Part shown: one piece after another, positions 1 to 6,908 of the stretch
Numbering within the stretch: position 1 is the first letter of the stretch
Layout: each line of letters begins with the position of its first letter
Source of the DNA: Clostridiales bacterium
GTDB taxonomy: Bacteria > Bacillota_A > Clostridia > Saccharofermentanales > Saccharofermentanaceae
Direction: 5' to 3'
Assembly (NCBI GenBank): GCA_017649745.1
Contig: JAGCGE010000018.1
Location: 1-9,793 of the forward strand
Length of the DNA stretch: 9,793 nucleotides
Position numbers and translations under genes: made by a program
The notes under the pieces: generated by a model
Seen by the model: only the letters and a program-made list of their open reading frames with translations
Database searches by the model: none
Told to the model about the DNA's origin: nothing

Positions 1-294
1 CTTCGTCCTTCATACTTCCCATTCACAGAGCCTTCTGTAGAAGTAGACTGCAGCTGTTTTGCATGTAAGGGCAAGGGCTGTAACCTCTGCAAGGGCACAG
101 GCTGGATCGAGGTTCTTGGCGCAGGTATGGTTAACAAGAAAGTACTGGAGAACTGCGGAATTGACTCTGATGAATATAGTGGATTTGCTTTTGGTATCGG
201 TATCGAGCGTACAGCAATGCTCAAGTACGGTATCAACAATATCAAATTGTTGTTTGAGTCTGATATGCGTGTACTTGGACAGATCGATGACTAA
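1..294 (+). CDS. pheS: Phenylalanine--tRNA ligase alpha subunit, C-terminal 97 residues (5' end outside window)
   Basis: This is the C-terminal part of the catalytic alpha subunit of the cytoplasmic (alpha-beta)2 enzyme that charges tRNA-Phe. It is open at the window start and reads in frame 1 to a TAA at 292-294. The fragment starts in the conserved [15 protein letters not shown] block of the class II aminoacyl-tRNA synthetase core and later shows class II motif 3 ([14 protein letters not shown]) with its ATP-binding arginine. Between them is a short Cys-rich insert (C17, C19, C22, C27, C30 of the fragment) leading into [15 protein letters not shown] recall inserts like this from other Firmicute PheS proteins, so it is not an anomaly. 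pheT follows after 20 nt, the usual pheST operon. The promoter and any T-box leader would lie upstream of the window. Identity is very secure. Confidence 0.97.
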   Translation, partial: LRPSYFPFTEPSVEVDCSCFACKGKGCNLCKGTGWIEVLGAGMVNKKVLENCGIDSDEYSGFAFGIGIERTAMLKYGINNIKLLFESDMRVLGQIDD

Positions 295-314
295 GGAAAA
301 AGGAGGCAAAGATA

Positions 315-2732
315 ATGTTAGTACCATTAAGTTGGCTTAAAGATTATGTAGATATAGATGTTACTCCGGACGAACTCGAAGACAAGCTCTTCAGTTGCGG
401 TTTCGAAGTAGAAGAAAAATATGAAGTCGGCCACGACATCAGTAAAGTCGTTGTCGGTGAAGTTAAGACATGTGAAGGAATTGAAGGAACACATCTTCAC
501 CTTTGTACTGTTGATGCAGGTGAGAACGGTGTTCTTCAGATCTGCTGCGGTGCTGATAATGTAAAGGCTGGCGGTAAGTATCCTTTGGCTCTTATCGGCG
601 CACAGGTTTATGCTACTGCAAAGGATCATAAGACAGTTGAAGGTCTCATGACTATCGGTCAGGGTAAGCTTCGTGGATATGATTCTTTCGGTATGCTCTG
701 TTCTGGTGTTGAGATCGGTGTTACTGAGGATATGTTCCCGGGTGCAGGATATAACGGACTTCTCGTACTTCCTGATGACAGTATTCCTGGTGCAGATGTT
801 AAGCCTATCTTAGGTCTTGATGATTATATCTTCGATGTTTCTATTACAGCTAACCGTCCTGATTGTCAGAGCATCTTCGGTATCGCTCGTGAAGTAGCTG
901 CAGTTCTTGGTAAGCCTATCAAGGAACCTGCTCTCGATTATACAGAGACAGATGTTAATATTCCATTCGATATCAAAGTATCAGCTCCTGATCTTTGTCC
1001 GAGATACATTGGTCACTACGTTTCTGATGTTAAGATCGAGGAATCTCCTGTATGGATGAAGCGTCGTCTTGCACTTGTAGGTTGTTCTGCTATTTCTAAC
1101 GTTGTAGATATTACTAACTATGTTCTTAAGGAACTTGGTCAGCCAATGCATGCTTTCGATTTCTCTTATCTTGAGGGTAATGAGATCCATGTTCGTCGTG
1201 CAGGTGAAGGTGAGAAGATCGTAACACTTGATGAGAAAGAGTTTGCTCTTACAACAGAGAACCTCGTTATCTGTGATGGTAAGAAGCCTGTTGCTCTTGC
1301 TGGTATCATGGGTGGTCTTAATTCTGAGATCCGTGATACAACTTCTGCAGTTATGTTTGAAGCTGCTAAGTTCGCACACGATAATATCCGTAAGAGTTCC
1401 AAGGCATTGGGTCAGGTTTCTGATTCAAGTATGCGTTTCTCCAAGGGTGTTGATGAATACACAACAGTAATGGCTATGAAGCGTGCTCTCCATCTCATGG
1501 AAGAACTCGGATGCGGTAAGGTAAGCAAGACTTCATTCGATATCAATACAGGTAACTCTGTTGAGCCACGTGAGTTGAAAGTAAGCGTTAATCAGGTTAA
1601 CGGTGTTCTTGGTATCACAGTACCTGACGAGGATATCGTTCGTATCCTTACAAACCTCAATTTCGCACCTAAGCTCAATGGTGATGAGCTTACTATCTAT
1701 ATCCCTGGTTATCGTGTAGATATGGAATCATATCAGGATGTTGCTGAGGAAGTTATCCGTATGTATGGTTACGAGCATATCGTTCCTACATTCATTCCTA
1801 CAGCTAAGGTAACAAGTGGCGGAAACAACTTGAAGCAGCGTTCCGAGCTTAAGATCAAGCGTGCTCTTTGCGCAGCTGGTGCTAATGAAGGTGTTCATTA
1901 TTCATTCTTCTCACCATCTGATTTCGATCTTCTCCGTCTTCCTGAGGATGCTCCTGAGCGTTTCGCTATCAAGATCATGAATCCTATCAATATCGATCTT
2001 TCATTGATGAGAACAACTCTTGCTCCTCAGATGATCGCTGCTATGGCTAGAAACCAGAAGAAGGGTATCCTTACAGGTCGTATCTACGAGATGGGTAACA
2101 AGTTCATTCCTAAGAGCTTGCCACTTACAGAATATCCTGATGAGCGCGAGACTATCTGTATCGGTATTTTCGGTGAGGACGAGGATTTCTATTCACTTAA
2201 GGGTCTTGTATCCGTTATCGCTGATACTCTTGATGTTAAGTTCGATTACGAGAAGGACGAAAAGACATTCTTACATCCTGGTAGAACAGCTAAAGTTATC
2301 TGTGACGGTGAAGTAGTCGGTTACTTAGGTCAGGTTCTCTATGAGATCTGTGATGAACTTGATATGCGTGTTCCGGCTTATGTTGCAGAGATCGACTTAA
2401 GACTTTTGAGCAAGTACTATGGCAAGGAAAGAAAGTTCATTCCGCTTCCTAAGTTCCTTGAAGAGAAGCGTGACTTCTGCTTCGTTATGGATAAGAACAT
2501 CACTTGCGCAACAGTCGAAAAAGAGATCGAAGCTTCTTGCGATTACATCACTAAGATCGAGCTCTTCGATATCTATGAGGGTGCTCAGCTTGGTGAGAAT
2601 AAGAAGTCTCTTGCATTCAGCGTAGTATTCACTCCTAAGGATGAGGAGTTCAAACCTGAGGTAATCGATGGTTTCGTTTCTACGATCTTGAAGAATCTCG
2701 AGGACAGATACGGTATTACACTCCGTGCATAA
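315..2732 (+). CDS. pheT: Phenylalanine--tRNA ligase beta subunit
   Basis: This is the beta subunit of phenylalanyl-tRNA synthetase, which binds and positions tRNA-Phe and carries the B3/B4 editing domain. Its 805 residues match the usual bacterial length of about 800. Domain order is typical: the N-terminal start MLVPLSWLKDYVDID, an EMAP-like tRNA-binding domain (about 42-150), the FDVSITANRPDC block (173-184), B3/B4 (about 210-400), B5 (about 410-485), a catalytic-like core, and a C-terminal anticodon-binding FDX-ACB domain opening with PKFLEEKRDFCFVMD (about 712-805). The ATG is preceded by AGGAGG at 301-306 with 8 nt spacing. It is cotranscribed with pheS and followed by a terminator. Arginine codons are strongly biased to CGT (about 23 CGT against 7 AGA), unlike the genes downstream and in keeping with high expression. 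Confidence 0.98.
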   Translation: MLVPLSWLKDYVDIDVTPDELEDKLFSCGFEVEEKYEVGHDISKVVVGEVKTCEGIEGTHLHLCTVDAGENGVLQICCGADNVKAGGKYPLALIGAQVYATAKDHKTVEGLMTIGQGKLRGYDSFGMLCSGVEIGVTEDMFPGAGYNGLLVLPDDSIPGADVKPILGLDDYIFDVSITANRPDCQSIFGIAREVAAVLGKPIKEPALDYTETDVNIPFDIKVSAPDLCPRYIGHYVSDVKIEESPVWMKRRLALVGCSAISNVVDITNYVLKELGQPMHAFDFSYLEGNEIHVRRAGEGEKIVTLDEKEFALTTENLVICDGKKPVALAGIMGGLNSEIRDTTSAVMFEAAKFAHDNIRKSSKALGQVSDSSMRFSKGVDEYTTVMAMKRALHLMEELGCGKVSKTSFDINTGNSVEPRELKVSVNQVNGVLGITVPDEDIVRILTNLNFAPKLNGDELTIYIPGYRVDMESYQDVAEEVIRMYGYEHIVPTFIPTAKVTSGGNNLKQRSELKIKRALCAAGANEGVHYSFFSPSDFDLLRLPEDAPERFAIKIMNPINIDLSLMRTTLAPQMIAAMARNQKKGILTGRIYEMGNKFIPKSLPLTEYPDERETICIGIFGEDEDFYSLKGLVSVIADTLDVKFDYEKDEKTFLHPGRTAKVICDGEVVGYLGQVLYEICDELDMRVPAYVAEIDLRLLSKYYGKERKFIPLPKFLEEKRDFCFVMDKNITCATVEKEIEASCDYITKIELFDIYEGAQLGENKKSLAFSVVFTPKDEEFKPEVIDGFVSTILKNLEDRYGITLRA

Positions 2733-2751
2733 TTCTTAAACCGTGATACTT

Positions 2752-2788
2752 AAAACTCCTTTCTGTCGAATGACAGCGAGGAGTTTTT
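2752..2788 (+). terminator. Intrinsic terminator of the pheST operon
   Basis: It lies 19 nt after the pheT stop. The outer stem is AAAACTCCT (2752-2760) paired with AGGAGTTTT (2779-2787), 9 bp. After a 2x2 internal loop (TT/CG) comes an inner stem CTGTC/GACAG (2763-2767 with 2772-2776) closed by a GAAT tetraloop. A run of five T (2784-2788) partly overlaps the 3' arm. This is a standard Rho-independent structure on the + strand. Confidence 0.9.
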
Positions 2789-2796
2789 GTTATAAT
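2788..2796 (+). promoter_or_regulatory. Extended -10 promoter for the HAD-Nudix unit
   Basis: A perfect extended -10 element, TGTTATAAT (TGn followed by consensus TATAAT at 2791-2796), begins on the last T of the pheT terminator. No convincing -35 box is present at 16-18 nt upstream, where the terminator hairpin lies. This fits an extended -10 promoter that does not need one. Transcription would start near 2803, about 33 nt before the HAD start codon. This is inferred from sequence only. Confidence 0.6.
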
Positions 2797-2835
2797 GGAA
2801 AAGTATTGATCTTGATGATGAGGAACTGAAAATAT

Positions 2836-3657
2836 ATGGAAGAACGTATACTTTATGTATCTGACCTTGACGGAACTCTAATGAGAAATGACGGCAAGCT
2901 TTCAGAATACACTGTAGATACGATAAATGAACTGGTTAAACATGGGTTATCTTTTACCTATGCGACTGCAAGATCTATAGCGAGTGCCAGGACCATAACA
3001 GGCGGCCTTAAGCTTGAACTTCCGGTCATTACCAGAAATGGTTCCGTTCTTGCTGATAATACTACCGGAAAACATATCCATAAAGCGATCTTTCCTGATA
3101 CAACAGTTGATCTTTTGGAGGAGCTTCTTCCTGAACTTCCGCAATGTGGTTTTGTATCTGTTTTCGATGAGGATAAGATGTATAGAGTGTATGTATCTTG
3201 TGATCATACTCCTGAGCTTCAGGGTTATCTGGATTATTATGAGGGTGATCCTTCGATGAGACAGGCAGATGATCTGCATGAGATGTTTAGCGGTATGCCG
3301 GGATACGTTACGATAATAGGGCAGAAGGATAAGATATCTCCTCTTTATGATAGAGTAAAAGCATATGATCTTTGGGAGTGTCTTTTCCAGAAGGATACAT
3401 ACAGAGATGAATATTGGCTCGAGATATGTCCTAAGGGTTGTACAAAAGCTAAGACGATTCTTAAGATCAAGGAACAATACGGTTTTGATAAACTAGTGGT
3501 GTTCGGTGATTCATTAAATGATATATCGATGTTCGAAATTGCAGACGAAGCTTATGCAGTATCTAATGCACTTGATGAGTTGAAGAATATCGCAACAGAT
3601 ATTATCAGAAGTAATGAAGAGGATTCGGTTGCCTCGTTTTTGAAAAGGAGATTATGA
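2836..3657 (+). CDS. Cof-type HAD superfamily phosphatase
   Basis: This is a cytosolic Mg2+-dependent phosphohydrolase of the haloacid dehalogenase superfamily, subclass IIB (Cof/YbjI type). Such enzymes dephosphorylate sugar phosphates, nucleotides or cofactor phosphates, and the substrate cannot be told here. All four HAD motifs are visible: DLDGTL at 10-15 (nucleophile D10, acid D12), T44 in TYATARS, K204 in GCTKAKT, and GDSLNDISMF from 224 (D225, D229). The alpha/beta cap lies between motifs II and III, roughly 80-190. The length of 273 is normal. GAGGAA at 2820-2825 sits 10 nt before the ATG. Arginine is almost always AGA/AGG (11 of 12), in contrast to pheT. The stop overlaps an in-frame ATG of the Nudix frame (ATGA at 3654-3657), so the two genes form one unit. 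Confidence 0.93.
   Translation: MEERILYVSDLDGTLMRNDGKLSEYTVDTINELVKHGLSFTYATARSIASARTITGGLKLELPVITRNGSVLADNTTGKHIHKAIFPDTTVDLLEELLPELPQCGFVSVFDEDKMYRVYVSCDHTPELQGYLDYYEGDPSMRQADDLHEMFSGMPGYVTIIGQKDKISPLYDRVKAYDLWECLFQKDTYRDEYWLEICPKGCTKAKTILKIKEQYGFDKLVVFGDSLNDISMFEIADEAYAVSNALDELKNIATDIIRSNEEDSVASFLKRRL
3645..3650 (+). promoter_or_regulatory. Ribosome binding site that decides the Nudix start
   Basis: AAGGAG lies inside the last codons of the HAD gene. It is 3 nt before the ATG at 3654 but 9 nt before the ATG at 3660. Normal spacing (5-10 nt) favours 3660, giving a protein starting MALTQEE rather than MKMALTQ. Confidence 0.65.
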
Positions 3658-3659
3658 AA

Positions 3660-4133
3660 ATGGCTTTGACACAAGAAGAGATAAATAGTACTAACTGGAG
3701 TCAGTCTGTTGCAGGAGTCTGCATCAAGGATGGTAAAGTTCTTCTTGCAAGACATACATACGGTAATGGAAACGGTATGCTCATAATCCCTGGAGGATAT
3801 GTAAAATTTGGTGAGGTTCCTGAGCAGACTTTGGTAAGAGAGTATCTTGAAGAGACAGGAGTGACTGTTAAAGCAGGTAAGCTAATCGGAATGAGATTTG
3901 GCGCAAAAGATTGGTATGCAGTTTTTACAGCTGAGTATATCGAAGGTGAAGCCAGATCAGACGGTGAAGAGAACAGCGAAGTTATCTGGATGGATATCGA
4001 TGAAGCTCTTAGGGATGAGACAGTACCTGATCTTACAAAGATCATGATACAAAGAGCCGTATCCGGTGTTGCTTTCGAATCTGTTCCATATAAGACAAAG
4101 AACCCTGGAAATTTCCTTTTTACATCAGTTTAA
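3660..4133 (+). CDS. Nudix hydrolase
   Basis: This is a small cytosolic hydrolase of a nucleoside diphosphate linked to another group X, about 157 residues, a typical single-domain size. The Nudix box GX5EX7REUXEEXGU is complete: it starts at the second G of PGGYVKFGE, and continues through LVREYLEETGV (residues 46-68 from this start), with REYLEE supplying the metal-binding glutamates. The N-terminal strand WSQSVAGVCIKDGKVLLARH is the usual lead-in. The substrate (ADP-ribose, ADP-sugar, dinucleotide or oxidised nucleotide) cannot be decided. The alternative start at 3654 adds two residues and creates an ATGA overlap with the HAD stop. Spacing from the ribosome binding site favours 3660. Pairing with an HAD phosphatase could let a Nudix product (a phosphate ester) be dephosphorylated next, but that is inference. 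No terminator follows. Confidence 0.93.
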   Translation: MALTQEEINSTNWSQSVAGVCIKDGKVLLARHTYGNGNGMLIIPGGYVKFGEVPEQTLVREYLEETGVTVKAGKLIGMRFGAKDWYAVFTAEYIEGEARSDGEENSEVIWMDIDEALRDETVPDLTKIMIQRAVSGVAFESVPYKTKNPGNFLFTSV

Positions 4134-4140
4134 TAAATTG

Positions 4141-4161
4141 AATCTTTACACTGTTAAGATT
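4141..4161 (+). promoter_or_regulatory. Operator-like palindrome O1 over the -35 box of the first TetR gene
   Basis: This 21-bp inverted repeat has half sites AATCTTTACA and TGTTAAGATT around a central C (4151). Nine of ten position pairs are complementary; the exception is 4147/4155 (T/T). It covers the -35 hexamer. Size, symmetry and position match operators of autoregulated TetR proteins. It is not followed by a T run, so a terminator is unlikely. Binding by the adjacent TetR protein is inferred. Confidence 0.7.
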
Positions 4162-4173
4162 ATGTATTACAAT
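4145..4173 (+). promoter_or_regulatory. Sigma-A-type promoter for the TetR-EFR1 genes
   Basis: TTTACA (4145-4150, 5 of 6 consensus) is separated by exactly 17 nt from TACAAT (4168-4173, 5 of 6). The start of transcription would be near 4180, leaving a leader of about 25 nt that contains AGGAGG at 4191-4196. Operator-like repeats cover both the -35 and the start-site region. Confidence 0.75.
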
Positions 4174-4190
4174 CTAACACCGATAAGATT
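4171..4190 (+). promoter_or_regulatory. Second, degenerate operator copy O2 over the transcription start
   Basis: It has half sites AATCTAACAC and CGATAAGATT, with 6 of 10 pairs complementary. It looks like a one-base-shorter, degenerate copy of O1: both begin AATCT, contain ACAC, and end TAAGATT. It starts 30 bp from the start of O1 and overlaps the end of the -10 box and the predicted start point. A tandem operator pair of this spacing, about three helical turns, could allow cooperative binding. Weaker than O1. Confidence 0.5.
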
Positions 4191-4204
4191 AGGAGGAGAT
4201 ACAT

Positions 4205-4732
4205 ATGGTTAATAAGCCTTATCATCATGGGAATCTCAGGAATGAGATGATAGAGAAGGGACTCGAATATATCGGTAATTATGGTGTTGAGAGTTTATCG
4301 ATGCGCAAACTTGCTGAGTCTACCGGTGTAAGTAGTGCAGCGCCTTATGCTCATTTTCAGAATAAAGAAGATTTCCTAGATTCTGTTGAGAGTTATATAA
4401 CGGATAAGTTTAGTAAAACTTTACGTAAAGCAATAAGCGATTGTAAGGATAAGAATACTCTGCTCTTGGAAATGGGAATCAGTTATGTACTCTTTTTCTA
4501 TAAGAATCCCCTTTATTATCAGTTCCTTTTCAATAACAGACATCTGGATCTTGATACATATGAACCGTTCAAGATCTATCATGAAGTTGCATCACTTTTT
4601 TTTGGTGATGACAGATATAAGGTCACAGGACTTTGGGCTTTAGTTCATGGACTAGCTCAACTTGCATCATCAGGGTTCATCAAAAGTGATGATATAGAAG
4701 CTGATATAAGACGGATAATCATGTCAATGTAA
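4205..4732 (+). CDS. TetR/AcrR family transcriptional regulator with WHG-type C-terminal domain
   Basis: This is a one-component DNA-binding regulator of 175 residues. The N-terminal helix-turn-helix spans about 31-52 (LSMRKLAESTGVSSAAPYAHF), preceded by YHHGNLRNEMIEKGLEYI, a lead-in seen in the subgroup with the WHG C-terminal domain. The C-terminal ligand-binding and dimer domain contains W144, H148 and G149 (LWALVHGL), consistent with that subgroup (TetR_C_33/WHG). The ATG has AGGAGG 8 nt upstream (4191-4196). The two palindromes in its own promoter suggest autoregulation, and it lies 17 nt upstream of the EFR1-like gene, which it probably controls. The inducer is unknown. The family call is secure; the targets are inferred. 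Confidence 0.93.
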   Translation: MVNKPYHHGNLRNEMIEKGLEYIGNYGVESLSMRKLAESTGVSSAAPYAHFQNKEDFLDSVESYITDKFSKTLRKAISDCKDKNTLLLEMGISYVLFFYKNPLYYQFLFNNRHLDLDTYEPFKIYHEVASLFFGDDRYKVTGLWALVHGLAQLASSGFIKSDDIEADIRRIIMSM

Positions 4733-4749
4733 TAAGGAGAATGGGATAG

Positions 4750-5508
4750 ATGGTAGGTATATATTTAAGCGGAACAGGGAACACAAAGCACTGTATTAGT
4801 AAGTTGTTGAAGGCTATTGATCCATCAGTTGCTTTGATCCCGATAGAAGACCCCCAAGCAGTTAGTTTGATCAAGGATAATGACGTCATTTATTTGGCCT
4901 ATCCGACACAGTTTTCGAACATGCCTTATATGGTCAGAGATTTCATTAACAGAAACCAGGATATTTGGAATGGTAAGAATGTTTTCTGCTTAACGACGAT
5001 GGGTGCTTTCTCAGGTGACGGAACAGGTTGTTGTGCAAGGCTTCTGAGTAAGTATGGTGCTAAGGTTATAGGCGGACTTCAGGTTAGGATGCCTGATGCA
5101 GTATGTGATAATAAGATGCTTAAAAAGCCACTTGAAGAGAATAAGAGGATCGTTATTGAAGCAGATAAGAAATTAATGACTACTGCTGAAGAGATCAATA
5201 ACGGAAACTATCCTCAGGAAGGCCTCAGTTTTGTTGCACATATTGCAGGTTTATTCGGTCAGAGATTATGGTTCTACAATAAGACAACTGATTACAGCAA
5301 AAAACTGAAGGTGAGTAGTGATTGTATCGGTTGCGGACTATGTGCTAAGAATTGTCCAATGGGTAATCTTACTATTAAAGAAGGTAAGGCTGTTTCTAAT
5401 AACAAATGTGCGATGTGCTATCGCTGTATAAGTTCATGTCCTGTTCAGGCGATAACTCTTCTTGGAAAAGAGGTATACGAACAGTGCAGATTTGAGAAGT
5501 ATTGTTAA
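4750..5508 (+). CDS. EFR1-like flavodoxin/4Fe-4S ferredoxin fusion protein
   Basis: This is a cytosolic electron-transfer protein of 252 residues. The N-terminal flavodoxin-like domain (about 1-155) has a phosphate-binding loop SGTGNT (7-12) for FMN, and AYPTQFSNMPY (50-60) and TTMGAFSGDGTG (82-93) as probable isoalloxazine loops. The C-terminal domain has two 4Fe-4S motifs: CIGCGLCAKNCP (C192, C195, C198, C202) and CAMCYRCISSCP (C220, C223, C226, C230). Together they match the EFR1 family of ferredoxins with a flavodoxin domain, common in anaerobic Clostridia. The redox partner is unknown. AAGGAG (4734-4739) stands 10 nt before the ATG; another ATG at 4741 runs into a stop after two codons. 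It probably shares the upstream TetR transcript. No hairpin terminator follows, so read-through into the next TetR gene is possible. Confidence 0.92.
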   Translation: MVGIYLSGTGNTKHCISKLLKAIDPSVALIPIEDPQAVSLIKDNDVIYLAYPTQFSNMPYMVRDFINRNQDIWNGKNVFCLTTMGAFSGDGTGCCARLLSKYGAKVIGGLQVRMPDAVCDNKMLKKPLEENKRIVIEADKKLMTTAEEINNGNYPQEGLSFVAHIAGLFGQRLWFYNKTTDYSKKLKVSSDCIGCGLCAKNCPMGNLTIKEGKAVSNNKCAMCYRCISSCPVQAITLLGKEVYEQCRFEKYC

Positions 5509-5520
5509 TTAATTGAATTG

Positions 5521-5549
5521 TTGACATAATCCTTCACTTGAATTACATT
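5521..5549 (+). promoter_or_regulatory. Promoter for the second TetR-SDR-acyltransferase genes
   Basis: A consensus TTGACA at 5521-5526 is followed after 17 nt by TACATT (5544-5549, 4 of 6 matches to TATAAT). Transcription would begin near 5556, inside the palindrome at 5550-5573. It lies in the 76-nt gap between the EFR1-like and second TetR genes. Confidence 0.65.
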
Positions 5550-5573
5550 ATGGATGAATAAAAATTCATTCAT
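5550..5573 (+). promoter_or_regulatory. Operator-like 24-bp palindrome of the second TetR gene
   Basis: The arms ATGGATGAAT (5550-5559) and ATTCATTCAT (5564-5573) flank AAAA. Nine of ten pairs are complementary; the exception is 5553/5570. It abuts the -10 box and covers the predicted start point, an ideal repressor position. The half site repeats ATTCAT in tandem, a pattern common in TetR operators. Its sequence is unrelated to the O1/O2 repeats, so the two TetR proteins probably have different specificities. Confidence 0.72.
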
Positions 5574-5584
5574 AAGAGGTAGAT

Positions 5585-6160
5585 ATGCCAAAGTCACAGG
5601 AAAGATGTCAGGAGATCAGAGAAGAAACTAAGAATCTGATCATAAAGAAATCAGTATTATATTTTGCCAAGAATGGTTTTCACGGCACGAAGATCAGCGA
5701 TCTGTCTAAGAATATCGGAATAGCTCAGGGTTCGATATATAACTATTTCGAATCTAAGGAAGAGCTGTTCGAGGAAGTATATTCGATATCTGATAAGATC
5801 GCGGGAGCAGATAAGCTTAATGCAGTTGTTAAACTTCCGATCAAGGCAGATAAGAAGATAAGGATGCTCTCAGATTACTTGATAAAGAACATCAAAAAAG
5901 ACGAGATGTTTTCTGCCGGTATCGCACTTTATACCCAGCGACTTCTCGAAGAAGATGCTGATAAGAGTTTTTATAAAGTCACAGAGAAGATCATTAAGCA
6001 GGGTCAAAAAGAAGGAAATGTTGTATCTGGTAATGCGATGAAGCTTTCTGAATTCTATTGGGGAGTTGTTTATCTTTACGCAGTAAAAAGTCTTTACACA
6101 ACAGATTATCAGATGATCACTTCAGATGATCTTTCCAGAGTGTTATTGAGGGATATTTAA
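5585..6160 (+). CDS. TetR/AcrR family transcriptional regulator
   Basis: This is a second one-component TetR regulator of 191 residues. The helix-turn-helix is classic: residues 33-56 read HGTKISDLSKNIGIAQGSIYNYFE, followed by SKEELFEEV, where the DNA-binding domain joins the ligand-binding half. The C-terminal half (about 70-191) is mostly helical and not recognisable to subtype. It is clearly different from the first TetR and lacks the WHG motif. AGAGG (5575-5579) lies 5 nt upstream of the ATG. A strong palindrome in its promoter suggests autorepression. The SDR start codon follows after one base, so the regulator is expressed with the enzymes it likely controls. Lysine codons are frequent throughout. 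The inducer may be a substrate or product of the SDR/acyltransferase pair, but that is inference. Confidence 0.93.
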   Translation: MPKSQERCQEIREETKNLIIKKSVLYFAKNGFHGTKISDLSKNIGIAQGSIYNYFESKEELFEEVYSISDKIAGADKLNAVVKLPIKADKKIRMLSDYLIKNIKKDEMFSAGIALYTQRLLEEDADKSFYKVTEKIIKQGQKEGNVVSGNAMKLSEFYWGVVYLYAVKSLYTTDYQMITSDDLSRVLLRDI

Positions 6161-6161
6161 C

Positions 6162-6908
6162 ATGATAGCAATTATAACCGGAGCAACGGGAGATATAGGC
6201 GAAGCTTTTGTAAAAGCTTTGGTAAGTAAAGTGGACAGCATATGGGCTGTAGGAAGGAATATGGATAAGCTCGATGCATTATCCCAAAAATATGATGGTA
6301 AGATCGTTCCAATAAAGACGGATCTTACTGATATTGCTGAGATCAGGAAATTGTGCAATAGGATCGATTCGGTTAAGCCTGAGATCATGTATCTGATCAA
6401 CAACGCAGGTATAGCCAAGATGGATCCAGTATCTGAGTTCTCGTATGATTTGATCAGTGATCTACTTGATGTTAATACAAAAGCAGCAACGCTATTATGT
6501 CGTGCAGCTATACCTTATATGGCTGAGGGTTCTTATATATTTAACATCGCATCGGCATCAGCATTTCAGCCTAATCCTTATATTGCATTATATTCAGCTA
6601 GTAAGAGTTATTTATTGTCATTTACGAGAAGCCTTAACATGGAATTAAAGGGAGTTACGTGTACAGCAGTCTGTCCGGGATGGGTCGATACCAAGATGCT
6701 TCCTAAGGAAAATAACGGAAAGAAGATCGATTATCCGGGTATCGTTACATCAGAAAAAGTAGTCAGCTGTGCCCTTAAAGACGGAGCCAAAGGTAAGGAT
6801 GTATCAGTATGTTCTTCTTATTACAGGTACCTTAGATTCTACAGTAAAGTAATGCCACACAAGATCGTCATGAAACAGTGGATCAGGTCACTTAATAAGC
6901 ATGTATGA
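6162..6908 (+). CDS. Short-chain dehydrogenase/reductase (SDR), classical type
   Basis: This is an NAD(P)-dependent oxidoreductase of the classical SDR family, 248 residues, cytosolic. The Rossmann nucleotide loop is TGATGDIG (7-14). NNAG is at 80-83. The catalytic residues are in place: N105 (VNTKAA), S131 (IASAS), Y144 and K148 (YSASK), followed by CPGWVDTKM (171-179). R32 after the second strand (VGRN) suggests NADP(H) preference. The family reduces carbonyls or oxidises hydroxyls of many substrates, including acyl chains, sterols, sugars and polyketides, and the substrate is not evident. The basic C-terminal tail from about 228 onward (FYSKVMPHKIVMKQWIRSL) could associate with membranes, though this is weak. 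GAGGG at 6148-6152 gives 9 nt spacing to the ATG. The stop overlaps the next start (ATGA, 6905-6908). Confidence 0.94.
   Translation: MIAIITGATGDIGEAFVKALVSKVDSIWAVGRNMDKLDALSQKYDGKIVPIKTDLTDIAEIRKLCNRIDSVKPEIMYLINNAGIAKMDPVSEFSYDLISDLLDVNTKAATLLCRAAIPYMAEGSYIFNIASASAFQPNPYIALYSASKSYLLSFTRSLNMELKGVTCTAVCPGWVDTKMLPKENNGKKIDYPGIVTSEKVVSCALKDGAKGKDVSVCSSYYRYLRFYSKVMPHKIVMKQWIRSLNKHV

Noticed and set aside
49..90. Cysteine cluster in PheS as a possible unusual zinc site
   Set aside because: Similar Cys-rich inserts before KGTGWIE occur in other Firmicute PheS proteins as I recall them, so it is ordinary for the family.
981..1379. Antisense open frame of 132 codons opposite pheT
   Set aside because: It lies wholly inside pheT, has no recognisable motif and no ribosome binding site, and overlaps other spurious frames.
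2947..3477. Antisense open frame of 176 codons opposite the HAD gene
   Set aside because: The HAD gene on the + strand has all family motifs. The antisense product shows no domain and has a biased, low-quality composition, so it is a shadow.
4141..4161. The 21-bp palindrome as a terminator of the HAD-Nudix unit
   Set aside because: It is AT-rich, has no T tract after it, and overlaps a well-spaced -35 box, so an operator is more likely.
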